Source: Acidobacteriota bacterium
Lineage (GTDB): Bacteria; Acidobacteriota; Terriglobia; Terriglobales; Acidobacteriaceae
Assembly (NCBI GenBank): GCA_021818585.1
Contig: JAKATU010000035.1
Coordinates: forward strand, 1 to 64,000
Length of the DNA: 64,000 nt
Direction of reading: 5' to 3'
Positions within the stretch are counted from its first letter, which is position 1. Every line of letters starts with the position of its first letter. Below the pieces are notes generated by a model. It was not told the DNA's origin, did not search any database, and worked only from the letters and a program-made list of their open reading frames with translations. A program made the position numbers and the translations under genes. Positions 1-8,549 of this stretch are shown piece by piece.

Positions 1-46
1 TCAACACGCCTATGATCTGTTCCACACTGAAGCGCTTCTTCTTCAT
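1..46 (-). CDS. IS3-family transposase OrfA, N-terminal 15 residues only
   Basis: The minus strand from 46 reads MKKKRFSVEQIIGVL, the typical start of the helix-turn-helix OrfA protein of IS3-family elements (pattern MKK+RF+EEQI). A GGAGGG Shine-Dalgarno lies about 8 bases upstream. The gene continues beyond the left edge. OrfA binds the IS ends and normally cooperates with OrfB, the DDE catalytic subunit, through frameshifting; neither OrfB nor the frameshift site is in view. The family call depends on 15 residues only. Confidence 0.65.
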   Translation of the reverse strand, partial: MKKKRFSVEQIIGVL

Positions 47-108
47 CAGCCAACCCTCCGCCTTTACAGGCTCAGTTCTGGCCGAAGACTAACATTTCAA
101 CTGGATCA
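1..108 (-). mobile_element. partial IS3-family insertion sequence, cut by the window edge
   Basis: The first bases encode, on the minus strand, the N-terminus of an IS3-family OrfA transposase preceded by a GGAGGG ribosome binding site. Upstream of that site, up to about position 108, the minus strand reads TGATCCAGTTGAAATG, a plausible terminal region of the element. The outer boundary is a guess because only one end is visible and no target duplication can be checked. Most of the element lies left of the window. Confidence 0.5.
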
Positions 109-469
109 GAAATAACGAGGCCGATCAATCAGACAGTCGCGTGCGAGCGTTGACACGGCGCGACCAAGCATCGATTTGACTTGCATCCAACCACTTCATG
201 GCTGATCTTCCCGGCTGATCTTCTCATTTTGCGAGGGATATTCCAATCGAAACCCGGTTCAGCCCTCGCATCGAGTTTTCGCTGATGGCAGTCTGAACGG
301 ACATGACATCAGTTGATGGAAGCGAGGAGGAGTTCGTGTTAGAGGCGGCAATAAGAAATTGGACTCTCGGAATTGACACCAATCCACAGCGATCAACCCC
401 TGAGAATACGGCTGTTATGCCACTGACTCGATCAGGGGTCTTCTGAAGGGGATTGATAGCAAATTCGGA
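109..469. other. non-coding stretch between IS end and tRNA
   Basis: About 360 bases without a convincing reading frame, RNA gene or terminator. A GCGAGGAGGAG purine-rich run lies near 320-332, but no supported ORF starts behind it. It may be flanking sequence disturbed by the IS insertion. Confidence 0.4.
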
Positions 470-546
<77 letters not shown>

Positions 547-551
547 CCTTG

Positions 552-580
552 ATATTAACAATCGCAAGCAACCCGGTCAA
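552..580 (-). promoter_or_regulatory. sigma70-type promoter of the initiator tRNA
   Basis: On the minus strand TTGACC (580-575) and TAATAT (557-552) are separated by exactly 17 bases. Only five bases separate the -10 box from the mature tRNA 5' end at 546, so transcription probably starts at or within a base or two of the mature end, leaving almost no 5' leader for RNase P. Confidence 0.7.
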
Positions 581-745
581 ACGCCCGTTTTACAGGCGTT
601 TACGCACATTTGCACAAGTGTCAGTTACTTTTCCACCGTTGTCCGGCAACCTCTCCCGGCTCGCGCTGGCCCACACACCGCATCCCGCTCTCCTGCACGC
701 ATCGCCGCTGCACCTCCCCGCTGATAAACTAGACGCAATCCCGCT

Positions 746-2125
746 ATGTTCGAAAATCTCTCAGAAAAACTACAGCGCGCATTCAAAAACCTTCGCGGTC
801 AGGGCACCATCTCGGAAGAAAACATTCAGGATGCCCTCCTCGAAATCCGTGTCGCCCTGCTCGAAGCCGACGTCAACCTCAACGTCGTCAAGGAACTTAT
901 CGAGCACATCCGCGAAAAAGCCGTCGGTCAGGAAGTCATGACCGCTCTCTCGCCCACCGAACAGGTCATCAAGATCATTCGCGATGAGCTCATCGCCATC
1001 CTCGGCAAAGACACCGCGCGCTTCCAGTTCGCCTCGCGCCCGCCCACCGTCATTCTCATGGCGGGCCTGCAGGGCTCCGGCAAAACTACCAGTTCCGGCA
1101 AGCTCGCTGCATGGCTGCAAAAAGGAGGCCATCGGCCCATGCTCGTCTCCGTCGACGTCTACCGCCCAGCCGCCCGCGAGCAGCTTAAGGTCGTCGCGGG
1201 CTCCATCAAAGCCAAGCTCTACGAGGGCGACACCAAGGGCGAAGCTGCCGGCACGCGGCTCGTCGAGCGCCTCGCCAAGGAGGCCCGCCGCGAAGCCATC
1301 ATCACCGGCTGCGACACCCTCATCGTCGACACCGCTGGCCGCCTCCACGTCGACTCCGACCTCATGGATGAAATGACGCAGCTCAAGGCGCTCCTCAATC
1401 CGCAGGAGATCCTCTTCGTCGCCGACGCCATGACCGGTCAGGACGCCGTCCGCTCCGCCGAAGAATTCCACAAGCAACTCGCCCTCACCGGCACCATCCT
1501 CACCAAGATGGACGGCGACGCCCGCGGTGGCGCCGCGCTCTCCATTCGCCACGTCACTGGTCAGCCCGTCAAGTTCATCGGCACCGGCGAAAAGCCGGAC
1601 GCCTTCGAGCCTTTCCACCCGGACCGCATCGTCAGCCGCATCCTCGGCATGGGCGACATCATGTCGCTCATTGAAAAGGCCGAGTCCACCCTGGATAAAA
1701 AGAAGTCAGAGGAGTTCGCCCGCAAAGCGCTCTCCGGCGATGGCTTCTCGCTCGAAGACTTCCGCGATCAGCTCCGCCAGATTCGCAAAATGGGCTCCTT
1801 GCAGAGCATCATGAAGATGCTGCCCTCCGTCGGTCCATTCTCCGGCATGCAGCAAATGGCCGATCAGGTTGACGAAAAGCAGTTCAACCGCGTCGAGGCC
1901 ATCATCAACTCCATGACCACCTATGAGCGTAACCATCACGAGGTCATCTCCGGCTCCCGCCGCAAGCGCATCGCCAATGGCTCCGGCACCACCGTCCAAG
2001 AGGTCAACCAGCTCCTGCGCCAGTACGCCCAGATGCGCAAAATGTTCAAGGGCATCGGCAAGGGCAATGTGCTGCAACGCCGCGCCATGGGCATGATGAG
2101 CGGCATGCGCGGCATGGGCCGCTAA
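746..2125 (+). CDS. ffh: signal recognition particle protein Ffh
   Basis: The SRP54 GTPase binds 4.5S RNA and signal sequences of nascent membrane proteins and delivers ribosomes to FtsY. At 459 residues it has the usual family length. The N domain (residues 1-95) is followed by the G domain with P-loop GLQGSGKTT (107-115), DTAGR near 195 and TKMDGDARGG near 253. The methionine-rich M domain follows, including the RNA-binding stretch RRKRIANGSGTTVQEVNQLL. The C-terminus is Met/Gly rich. It stands alone behind the divergent tRNA and ends in a clear terminator. No strong Shine-Dalgarno precedes the ATG, but homology begins at residue 1. Confidence 0.98.
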   Translation: MFENLSEKLQRAFKNLRGQGTISEENIQDALLEIRVALLEADVNLNVVKELIEHIREKAVGQEVMTALSPTEQVIKIIRDELIAILGKDTARFQFASRPPTVILMAGLQGSGKTTSSGKLAAWLQKGGHRPMLVSVDVYRPAAREQLKVVAGSIKAKLYEGDTKGEAAGTRLVERLAKEARREAIITGCDTLIVDTAGRLHVDSDLMDEMTQLKALLNPQEILFVADAMTGQDAVRSAEEFHKQLALTGTILTKMDGDARGGAALSIRHVTGQPVKFIGTGEKPDAFEPFHPDRIVSRILGMGDIMSLIEKAESTLDKKKSEEFARKALSGDGFSLEDFRDQLRQIRKMGSLQSIMKMLPSVGPFSGMQQMADQVDEKQFNRVEAIINSMTTYERNHHEVISGSRRKRIANGSGTTVQEVNQLLRQYAQMRKMFKGIGKGNVLQRRAMGMMSGMRGMGR

Positions 2126-2152
2126 CCCGCTTGCATCCCTAGAAAATGGAAC

Positions 2153-2181
2153 GCGGCCTCACTCTCAGAGGCCGCTTTTTT
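2153..2181 (+). terminator. rho-independent terminator of ffh
   Basis: A perfect 8-bp stem GCGGCCTC/GAGGCCGC with loop ACTCTCA is followed by six T. Confidence 0.92.
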
Positions 2182-2265
2182 ATTTCCTCAGCATCGCCCA
2201 TCCAATTTCCCGCGACCCAACGTACTTAAAGTGCATCTATCTTGTAGGAAAGCGAGACGGCAGTC

Positions 2266-2445
2266 ATGGCATTTGTCTCCGGTCACATCCCGTTGCTCTT
2301 TGGAGCGGTGAGTTCTCTCATTACCATCATCAGCATGTCTGCAATCAGCGTGACTGGCTTTCATTACCTCCGCGCCATGGAAGCCTCGCAGGCTCGCGTT
2401 CGCGCCGAGCAGCAGGACTACACTCACGTGGCCTCACGCCGGTAA
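2266..2445 (+). CDS. small single-pass membrane protein, unknown function
   Basis: This 59-residue ORF starts MAFVSGHIPLLFGAVSS. It has one hydrophobic stretch (about residues 8-31), then a charged tail rich in Arg, Glu and Gln ending VASRR. The bases TAGGAAAGCGAG upstream could serve as a ribosome binding site. It lies between the ffh terminator and the convergent tsaE, ending 12 bases from it. No family is recognised. The membrane topology is inferred from hydrophobicity only, and coding status is uncertain. Confidence 0.45.
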   Translation: MAFVSGHIPLLFGAVSSLITIISMSAISVTGFHYLRAMEASQARVRAEQQDYTHVASRR

Positions 2446-2457
2446 GCCTTCAGGCGC

Positions 2458-2922
2458 CTAATCCCCTCCGCGCAGGCTCACAGTAATCTCTCGGCTGTCC
2501 CCGCCCAGCGACTTCACCACAATCTCCCCATCGCTCCGCGCCGCCAGCCGCGGAAACTTCTCGCCCCACTCCACCAGCACAATCGCATCCGCCTGCGGCA
2601 TCTCATCCATCCCAATTGCCGCAAGCTGCCGCTCGCTGTCCACGCGATACAAATCCAAATGGCATAGCAGCACCTGCTCCCCATCCCGCTTGCCCAGGTA
2701 CTCATGCAGCAGCGTAAACGTGGGACTCGTCACCTCGTCCGCCTCCGCCGCGCCGTAAGCCTCGGCAATCCCCTTCACCAGTGTCGTCTTCCCCGCTCCC
2801 AAATCCCCACGCAGCAGCAGCAGCAGCGGAGCACGCAGCATCGCGGCAATCTTATGCCCGGTCACTATCGTCTCCTCGGCGCTATTCGTCGTAAATGTAA
2901 CTATATTTGTGCTCTTTTCCAT
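2458..2922 (-). CDS. tsaE: tRNA threonylcarbamoyladenosine biosynthesis ATPase TsaE
   Basis: TsaE is the small ATPase that, with TsaB and TsaD, installs t6A at position 37 of ANN-decoding tRNAs. The protein is 154 residues, the usual length, starting MEKSTNIVTF. The Walker A motif GDLGAGKTTLVKG lies near residues 39-51. It is followed by SPTFTLLHEY, the HLDLYR motif and a C-terminal VEWGEKF, all family landmarks. The start ATG at 2922 overlaps the nnrD stop codon (TGATG), which suggests translational coupling. tsaB and tsaD are not in the window. Confidence 0.93.
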   Translation of the reverse strand: MEKSTNIVTFTTNSAEETIVTGHKIAAMLRAPLLLLLRGDLGAGKTTLVKGIAEAYGAAEADEVTSPTFTLLHEYLGKRDGEQVLLCHLDLYRVDSERQLAAIGMDEMPQADAIVLVEWGEKFPRLAARSDGEIVVKSLGGDSREITVSLRGGD

Positions 2923-4541
2923 CAGATTGCTCGCGGCATCCCCTGCATCCAGGTGTAACCACCTTTGTCCTCTGCCTGGAACCGAAAAGCTCGCGCCAGA
3001 TGCGCCACCGTATCCGTTGCCAGCAGCGTGTGCTCGTCCTGCTCCCGCAGCGCAAAGTCCGCGGCCAACCCGTGCAAATACACTGCCGCTTCCACCGCCT
3101 CCTTTGCAGGCCGGGGATGCTGCGCCAGACACGCTGCCACTATCCCTGTCAGAATATCTCCGCTGCCGCCTTTTGCCATCCCCGGATTTCCTGTCGTATT
3201 CACCGCCAACGTACCATCCGGGTGCGCAATCAGCGTTCGCCATCCCTTCAACACCACCGTCACTTGGTGCTCCTCCGCAAACCTCCGCGCCAGCGCCTCG
3301 CGCTCCGCCTGCACCTGATTCGTCGTCACACCAGCCAGCCGCGCCATCTCGCCCGGATGCGGCGTCAGCACCATCATCCTTCCACCACCGCGCAGCTTTT
3401 CCTTGTGCTTCGCCACAATATTCAGCGCATCTGCGTCAAGCACCACGGCAATTTCGCGCCGACCGGCCACGCGGTCCAGCATCCCCAGCACAAACTCTTC
3501 CGTCGCAGGCTCCTGTCCCAGTCCCGGCCCCATCGCCAGCACCGTCGTCCGCGCCAGCAGTTCATCCAACTTCCCTGCACTCAGATTCCCGGCCGCAATC
3601 TCGCCCTTTGCGCCCTGCGCCAGCGGAATCGTCATCAACTCCGGCAAAACGCCCGCCACCAGTCCCAGCACACCCTCTGGAACAGCCGCCGTCACCAGTC
3701 CCGCGCCCGTTCGCAGTGCCGCCAGCGACGCCATTGCTGGTGCCCCCGATTTTCCAGCCGCGCCGCCCACCACCAGCACATGCCCATACATGCCCTTGTG
3801 CGAATCCGCAGGCCGGGCCACTTCAAAAATCCGCTTCGCTGCGCCCGTCCAGCGCAACCGCTGCTCCGATTCCACTGCTTCCTCCGGCGAACCAATCGGA
3901 GCCACCACCATCGGCCCGCTCGCGCTTCCCGTCATATTCCCAAACGCATGCGCCAGCTTCGGAGCCGTAAACGTCACCACCGCATCCGCGCGAAACGCGC
4001 CCGGCGCATAAGGCTCCCGCGAATCCGCGTCCCAACCCGAAGGCAAATCCACCGCTATCACCGGAAAATCCAATTCGCTCAAAATCTCCCGCAGCGCTGC
4101 CGCCATGCCCCGCAGCGGAGGACGCACGCCCGTCCCCACCACCGCATCCACGCAAAGCTCCGCATGTGTCATCGCCTGCTGAAATACCTCGCCATCCAGC
4201 GCCGTTGGCTCATCCAGCAACTCCACGCGCCCGCGCCATCCGCGCCAAAGCTCGTACGCCTGCCGCGCGTCGCCCTGCAAATCCTCGGTACGCCCAAGCA
4301 AAAACACCGTCACCTTACGCCCGGCCTGCCGCAAATCATGCGCGGCCACAAATCCATCGCCGCCGTTGTTCCCTTTGCCGCACAGCACCACAATGCGCTT
4401 GTGCTCGGCATACTCTCGCAGCACAAATCGCGCTACCGCCGCACCCGCCGCACGCATCAGCGCAAACGACTCCACGCCGTAATCCTCAATCGTTACTCGG
4501 TCTGTCTCCCGCATCTCCGCCGCCGTCAATATGTTCATCAT
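2922..4541 (-). CDS. nnrD: bifunctional NAD(P)H-hydrate epimerase / ADP-dependent dehydratase
   Basis: This enzyme repairs hydrated NADH and NADPH. The N-terminal YjeF_N half (about residues 1-215) epimerises R- and S-NAD(P)HX; it shows the nucleotide loop CGKGNNGGDGFVAAHDL and the Asp-containing AVDLPSGWDAD. The C-terminal ribokinase-like half dehydrates S-NAD(P)HX using ADP, with HPGEMARL and NTTGNPGMAKGGSGDILTG. Length 539 is normal for the fusion. It is coupled to tsaE, a neighbour pair seen in many bacteria. Start MMNILTAAEMRETD matches the family N-terminus. Confidence 0.95.
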   Translation of the reverse strand: MMNILTAAEMRETDRVTIEDYGVESFALMRAAGAAVARFVLREYAEHKRIVVLCGKGNNGGDGFVAAHDLRQAGRKVTVFLLGRTEDLQGDARQAYELWRGWRGRVELLDEPTALDGEVFQQAMTHAELCVDAVVGTGVRPPLRGMAAALREILSELDFPVIAVDLPSGWDADSREPYAPGAFRADAVVTFTAPKLAHAFGNMTGSASGPMVVAPIGSPEEAVESEQRLRWTGAAKRIFEVARPADSHKGMYGHVLVVGGAAGKSGAPAMASLAALRTGAGLVTAAVPEGVLGLVAGVLPELMTIPLAQGAKGEIAAGNLSAGKLDELLARTTVLAMGPGLGQEPATEEFVLGMLDRVAGRREIAVVLDADALNIVAKHKEKLRGGGRMMVLTPHPGEMARLAGVTTNQVQAEREALARRFAEEHQVTVVLKGWRTLIAHPDGTLAVNTTGNPGMAKGGSGDILTGIVAACLAQHPRPAKEAVEAAVYLHGLAADFALREQDEHTLLATDTVAHLARAFRFQAEDKGGYTWMQGMPRAI

Positions 4542-4597
4542 TCCCTCTTGGATGTAGAGAATGCAGCACGTGTCAGCCCGATGAAGACCAGTACCCG

Positions 4598-5641
4598 TTA
4601 TTGCGAATCGCCCGTAAACGGATTCACACTCGCGGACTTCGCACCCGTCGGGTCCGCCTTCGGCATGGCCTTGCCCGTCTGCACCGTAGCCCCCTGGCTC
4701 ACAGCGCCATCGCGGTTATACACGCGGTAGGCGTCGCCTGGCAGAATATGCTGCTCCTCCAGCGCAAGCCGCATCCGCTTGTTGAACTCCCGCACCGGCG
4801 CTGCCTGTTTGTTTGCCTTCACCCGGAACTGCACCGGATAAATCACCTGCGATCCTTTGATCGAGTCCACCCCCAGCAGCACCGGGTCGGCCAAAAACAA
4901 ATCGCTGAACAGCGGATCTTCGCGCACGCTCATCGCCGTCTTCCGCAAAATCTCAATCACCTGCTCCGGATTCTCCGAAAAATCCACCGCAACATTCACC
5001 GTCGCCAGGGAGAAATCCCTCACCAGGTTTGCCACCGTCGTAATCTGCGAGTTCGGAATCGTGTAGAGCGTCCCATCCCCATCGCGCAAAATCGTCTTTC
5101 GCAGCGACATCGCCTCGACGGTCCCCTGCAACCCGGCCACCTTGATCACGTCGCCCACGCTGTACTGGTCTTCGACCAGGATCAAAAATCCGTTCAGGCA
5201 GTCCTTCACAATCGCCTGCGAGGCAAGACCAATCGCCACGCCCGCCACGCCCGCGCTCGTCAGCAGCGGACCAAGATTCAGCCCCAGCAGCGGCAGCACT
5301 TCCAGCGCCGCAATCACGGCCACAATCGCCACGCCCGTCGCCCGAATCACGCCCGCAAGCGTCTTCACTTGTCCAAGGTGGCTGGCCCGCGTCGAGTGCC
5401 GCTCCGCTGCTCGCACAATCCGGTGCGATATCACGCCGATCACACGAATCAGGATCCACGACCCAATCGCAATCCAGATCAGCTTCGGCAGCTTCGTCTC
5501 GGCAAACGTAAGCAAGCCAGCCAGAAAGTTGTGCCACAACTGGCTGAAGAACTGGCTCGGTCCAAGGATCATGAGATGTGGCATAAGCAAATGGAAACTA
5601 CCCCGGCAAGCGGAATACAGCTTCGCCGCAGACTCTATCAT
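4598..5641 (-). CDS. MscS-family mechanosensitive channel
   Basis: A small-conductance osmotic release valve of the inner membrane. The chosen start MIESAAKL has an excellent GGAGGA eight bases upstream, giving 347 residues; the reading frame is open further upstream without comparable signals. Hydrophobic helices are LPKLIWIAIGSWILIRVIG, GVIRATGVAIVAVIAAL and the Gly/Ala-rich pore helix LTSAGVAGVAIGLASQAIV. The MscS beta domain follows with GDVIKVAGLQGTVEAMSLRK and the RDGDGTLYTIPNS motif. The C-terminus adds a short Lys/Ser/Asn-rich tail. It lies 56 bases upstream of nnrD on the same strand and may be co-transcribed with it. Confidence 0.9.
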   Translation of the reverse strand: MIESAAKLYSACRGSFHLLMPHLMILGPSQFFSQLWHNFLAGLLTFAETKLPKLIWIAIGSWILIRVIGVISHRIVRAAERHSTRASHLGQVKTLAGVIRATGVAIVAVIAALEVLPLLGLNLGPLLTSAGVAGVAIGLASQAIVKDCLNGFLILVEDQYSVGDVIKVAGLQGTVEAMSLRKTILRDGDGTLYTIPNSQITTVANLVRDFSLATVNVAVDFSENPEQVIEILRKTAMSVREDPLFSDLFLADPVLLGVDSIKGSQVIYPVQFRVKANKQAAPVREFNKRMRLALEEQHILPGDAYRVYNRDGAVSQGATVQTGKAMPKADPTGAKSASVNPFTGDSQ

Positions 5642-5714
5642 CTCCGATTCCTCCACCGCTCGCACAAAATACAACACAGTTGAGTCCCACAAAGCCTTCT
5701 CATCTGCCAGGATA

Positions 5715-5753
5715 TTGTCATCCTGAGGCGGAGCCGAAGGACCTGCAGTTGCC
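5715..5753. repeat. dispersed intergenic palindrome (REP-like)
   Basis: The segment TTGTCATCCTGAGGCGGAGC followed by CGAAGGACCTGCAGTTGCCA closely resembles a short imperfect palindrome that I recall as scattered in intergenic DNA of acidobacterial genomes. It lies between the mscS start and the hppA terminator. Only one copy is in the window, so repetition is from memory rather than shown here. Confidence 0.5.
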
Positions 5754-5834
5754 AGATCGGTGCAAAACACCGACCTCCAGACGAGCAAAGAATCGGCATA
5801 CAAAGCGCATGATTCACGGGAAGCGCAGCCCCAC

Positions 5835-5865
5835 AAAAAATGCCGGAGGGTCTACACCCTCCGGC
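5835..5865 (-). terminator. rho-independent terminator of hppA
   Basis: A perfect 9-bp stem GCCGGAGGG/CCCTCCGGC with a 6-base loop is followed on the minus strand by ATTTTTT, 90 bases beyond the hppA stop codon. Confidence 0.85.
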
Positions 5866-5954
5866 CAGTCTGCGCGTTAAAAAATTCGGTTACAAAAAAG
5901 CTCCAGCATCATCAGCAATGGCGCCGAAGGCGCGTTCGCCCGTGCGGCCAGCAC

Positions 5955-8216
5955 TCATAAGAACAGCGGAGCCAGCACCAGCGTCACCGTGGCCAGCAGC
6001 TTGATCAGCACGTGCAGCGACGGGCCCGCCGTATCCTTGAACGGATCGCCCACCGTATCGCCCACCACGGCGGCCTTGTGCGCTTCGCTGCGCTTGCCGC
6101 CGTGCTGGCCTGTTTCGATCAGCTTCTTCGCGTTGTCCCACGCGCCGCCGCCGTTGTTCATCAGCAGCGCCATCAGGATGCCCGCAATCGTGCCCACCAT
6201 CAGCAGTCCGGCCACAGCCTCTGCGCCGCTCAGGTTCACCGGGTGCCCATTCATCATCGGCATGTCGGCCACCTTGTCCAGGCTGAACGACGTGCTGAAG
6301 TACCGGAAGATAATCCCCACCAGTGTCGGAGTCAGCACCACCAGCGCGCCCGGCAGCACCATCTCCTTCAGCGCCGCGCCCGTGACAATGTGCACGCAAC
6401 GCCCGTAGTCCGGTTCCGCAGTCCCTTCCATGATTCCCGGATTCTCGCGGAACTGCTTCCGCACATCTTCAATCACCGTCTGCGCCGCGCGGCCCACTGC
6501 CTTGATCGCCATCGAGGAGAACAGGAACACCAGCATCGCCCCGATCATCGCGCCCACAAACACAGGCACGCTTGCTAGGTTTACCGTATTGAAGCTCCAG
6601 CCTGCCGGCAGCATCTGCCCCACCATCGAGAGCCGCTGCCCCACAATGTCATGCACCGACTGCAGGTAGGCCGAAAACAGCAGAAACGCCGCCAGCGCAG
6701 CCGAACCGACCGCATAACCCTTCGTCAGAGCCTTGGTCGTATTACCAGCCGCATCCAGCTTGTCCGTCTTCTCGCGCGTCTCCATCGGCTGGTTCGACAT
6801 TTCGATAATGCCGCCCGCGTTGTCCGTAATCGGGCCGAAGGTATCCATCGCCAGAATGTACGCCGACGAAGAAAGCATGCCCATCGTCGCAATCGCCGTT
6901 CCGTAAATGCCCTTGGCGTAGGCAGAAATCGTCGTCACGTCCGCCAGCGCCCGCACGCCAAAGTAGTAGCTCAGCAGCAGAGCCGCGCCAATCACCAGCA
7001 CCGGCAGCGCCGGCGTTTCCATGCCCACCGCAAGCCCGCTGATGATGTTTGTCGCCGGACCCGTTTCCGAGGCCAGTGCAATGCTCTTCACCGGCCCAAA
7101 CCGCGTCTCCGTGTAGTACTCCGTAATCCTTACAAACAGGAACGCGCTCACAATGCCGCACACGCCGCAGCCCAGCAGCCACCAGCGAGCGTCCAGCATC
7201 GTGTACACCGCCAGCGCAAAGCCGGCCAGCGCCAGAAAAGTCGTCACATAAAAACCGCGATTCAAGGCATGCATCGGTTCTTCATGCTCGCTGCTGCGCA
7301 CCACCGCAACGCCCACCACGCTCGCCACCACGTTGATCGCCTGCGCCACCAGCGGGAAGATAATTCCCTTCACCCCGAACACCGGAAACAGCGACGCGCC
7401 CAGAATCATCGCGCCCACGCTCTCCGCCGCCGTCGACTCAAAAATATCCGCGCCGCGGCCCGCGCAGTCGCCCACGTTGTCGCCTACCAGGTCGGCAATC
7501 ACCGCCGGGTTCCGAGGGTCATCCTCCGGAATGCCGGCCTCTACCTTGCCCACAAGATCGGCGCCCACATCGGCTGCCTTCGTGTAAATGCCGCCTCCAA
7601 GCTGTGCAAACAGCGCCACCAGCGAAGCTCCAAATCCAAATCCCACCAGCTGATACGGCACCTGCTCCGGATCATGCATTCCGCCAAACGCCAGGAACAA
7701 TATTCCCAGCCCCAGCAGTGAAAGCGAAACCACCACCAGACCGGTCACCGCGCCGCCGCGCAGAGCCACCTGCAGCGCCTTGCCCAGGCTCGTCCGCGCC
7801 GCGGAAGCCGTCCGGATATTCGCCCGGATCGAAACCGCCATCCCGGTCAGACCGGAAAGCGCCGAGCACACCGCGCCGATCAGGAAGCTCACCACCACCT
7901 TCCACGCCTCAGCCCGCGTAAACGGAGAAATCCAGTACCCGACAAACAACGCTACCGCCAGCACAATCGCAATCCAGCCAATCGTGCTGTACTGCCGCTT
8001 CATGTATGCTTCAGCACCCTCGCGGATAGCATTGGAAATCTTCTGCATCTCCGCCGTGCCACTGTCTTTGCTCAGCACCCCGTGCGCATAAGCCCACGCG
8101 GCAACCAGTCCCAAAGCGCCAATCACCAGGGCAATCCACAAATAAACGCCGTCCTGCGCGCTTACCGAGACCGCCCCACCCACCATTGCCATCACCGGCA
8201 TGGATAACAAATGCAT
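5955..8216 (-). CDS. hppA: membrane-bound proton-translocating pyrophosphatase
   Basis: This enzyme hydrolyses pyrophosphate and pumps protons across the membrane. At 753 residues with about 16 hydrophobic segments it matches the family. The PPi-binding motifs are DVGADLVGKVE (216-226) and the Asp-rich DDPRNPAVIADLVGDNVGD (232-250), with DNAGG at 465-469. The sequence GNTTKALTKG (491-500) carries Lys495, where potassium-dependent enzymes have Ala, so this should be the potassium-independent H+ type. The gene stands alone with its own terminator, recycling PPi from biosynthesis into proton motive force. Confidence 0.96.
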   Translation of the reverse strand: MHLLSMPVMAMVGGAVSVSAQDGVYLWIALVIGALGLVAAWAYAHGVLSKDSGTAEMQKISNAIREGAEAYMKRQYSTIGWIAIVLAVALFVGYWISPFTRAEAWKVVVSFLIGAVCSALSGLTGMAVSIRANIRTASAARTSLGKALQVALRGGAVTGLVVVSLSLLGLGILFLAFGGMHDPEQVPYQLVGFGFGASLVALFAQLGGGIYTKAADVGADLVGKVEAGIPEDDPRNPAVIADLVGDNVGDCAGRGADIFESTAAESVGAMILGASLFPVFGVKGIIFPLVAQAINVVASVVGVAVVRSSEHEEPMHALNRGFYVTTFLALAGFALAVYTMLDARWWLLGCGVCGIVSAFLFVRITEYYTETRFGPVKSIALASETGPATNIISGLAVGMETPALPVLVIGAALLLSYYFGVRALADVTTISAYAKGIYGTAIATMGMLSSSAYILAMDTFGPITDNAGGIIEMSNQPMETREKTDKLDAAGNTTKALTKGYAVGSAALAAFLLFSAYLQSVHDIVGQRLSMVGQMLPAGWSFNTVNLASVPVFVGAMIGAMLVFLFSSMAIKAVGRAAQTVIEDVRKQFRENPGIMEGTAEPDYGRCVHIVTGAALKEMVLPGALVVLTPTLVGIIFRYFSTSFSLDKVADMPMMNGHPVNLSGAEAVAGLLMVGTIAGILMALLMNNGGGAWDNAKKLIETGQHGGKRSEAHKAAVVGDTVGDPFKDTAGPSLHVLIKLLATVTLVLAPLFL

Positions 8217-8549
8217 TCCTTCCCTCCAGGAAAACTACTCTCGAATGTGCCGTGCACGGTGCATCACCTGAGCAGGCCTGTCGTTGACTCATTTGCATGC
8301 AAAATAATGCAAATACTCTGAAAACGCGGATTAAAGCATGTGGATAAAACGATGGTCAATGCCCCCCCGCCAGTGGTCTATCCTTGGATACAGGGACCTC
8401 CGATTCTGCGGCTCACAGACCATGCACGGCCTTTCAGCGGGCGCACACGGTCATGCACAATCGTAGCTCCCGCCGTGTATACTCTGGAGTCGTCTTGGCG
8501 AAACTCTCGCCCGGTTGGCGACCATCATCTCAGGAAGTAGAGAAGATCT
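8217..8549. promoter_or_regulatory. divergent intergenic region of hppA and the E1 gene
   Basis: This 333-base region separates two divergent genes and should hold both promoters. A good -10 candidate TATACT for the rightward gene is at 8478-8483, but no convincing -35 lies 17 bases upstream. A small A/T-rich patch with the repeated word TGCA(A/T) lies at 8290-8315. No ORF or RNA structure is evident. Confidence 0.35.

Noticed and set aside
579-601. AAACGCC/GGCGTTT hairpin as terminator or RNA element
   Set aside because: It has no T-run on either strand and lies upstream of the tRNA promoter; a short chance inverted repeat is enough to explain it.
770-1618. Long minus-strand open frame antisense to ffh
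   Set aside because: Its composition (Gly/Asp/Glu/Val-rich without motifs) is the mirror image of the GC-biased ffh codons; the plus strand has clear Ffh motifs throughout.
2923-3243. N-terminal extension of TsaE by about 107 codons
   Set aside because: The extension overlaps the nnrD coding end and is Gly/Arg-rich without homology; TsaE family members begin near the ATG at 2922.
2907-4730. A 600-codon plus-strand open frame across nnrD
   Set aside because: Arg/His/Pro/Gln-rich low-complexity translation is typical for the antisense of a GC-rich gene; nnrD and tsaE motifs on the minus strand explain the region.
5642-5836. Upstream extension of the MscS protein
   Set aside because: The extra residues have no channel homology and run into a repeat and terminator; a GGAGGA site directly precedes the internal ATG at 5641.
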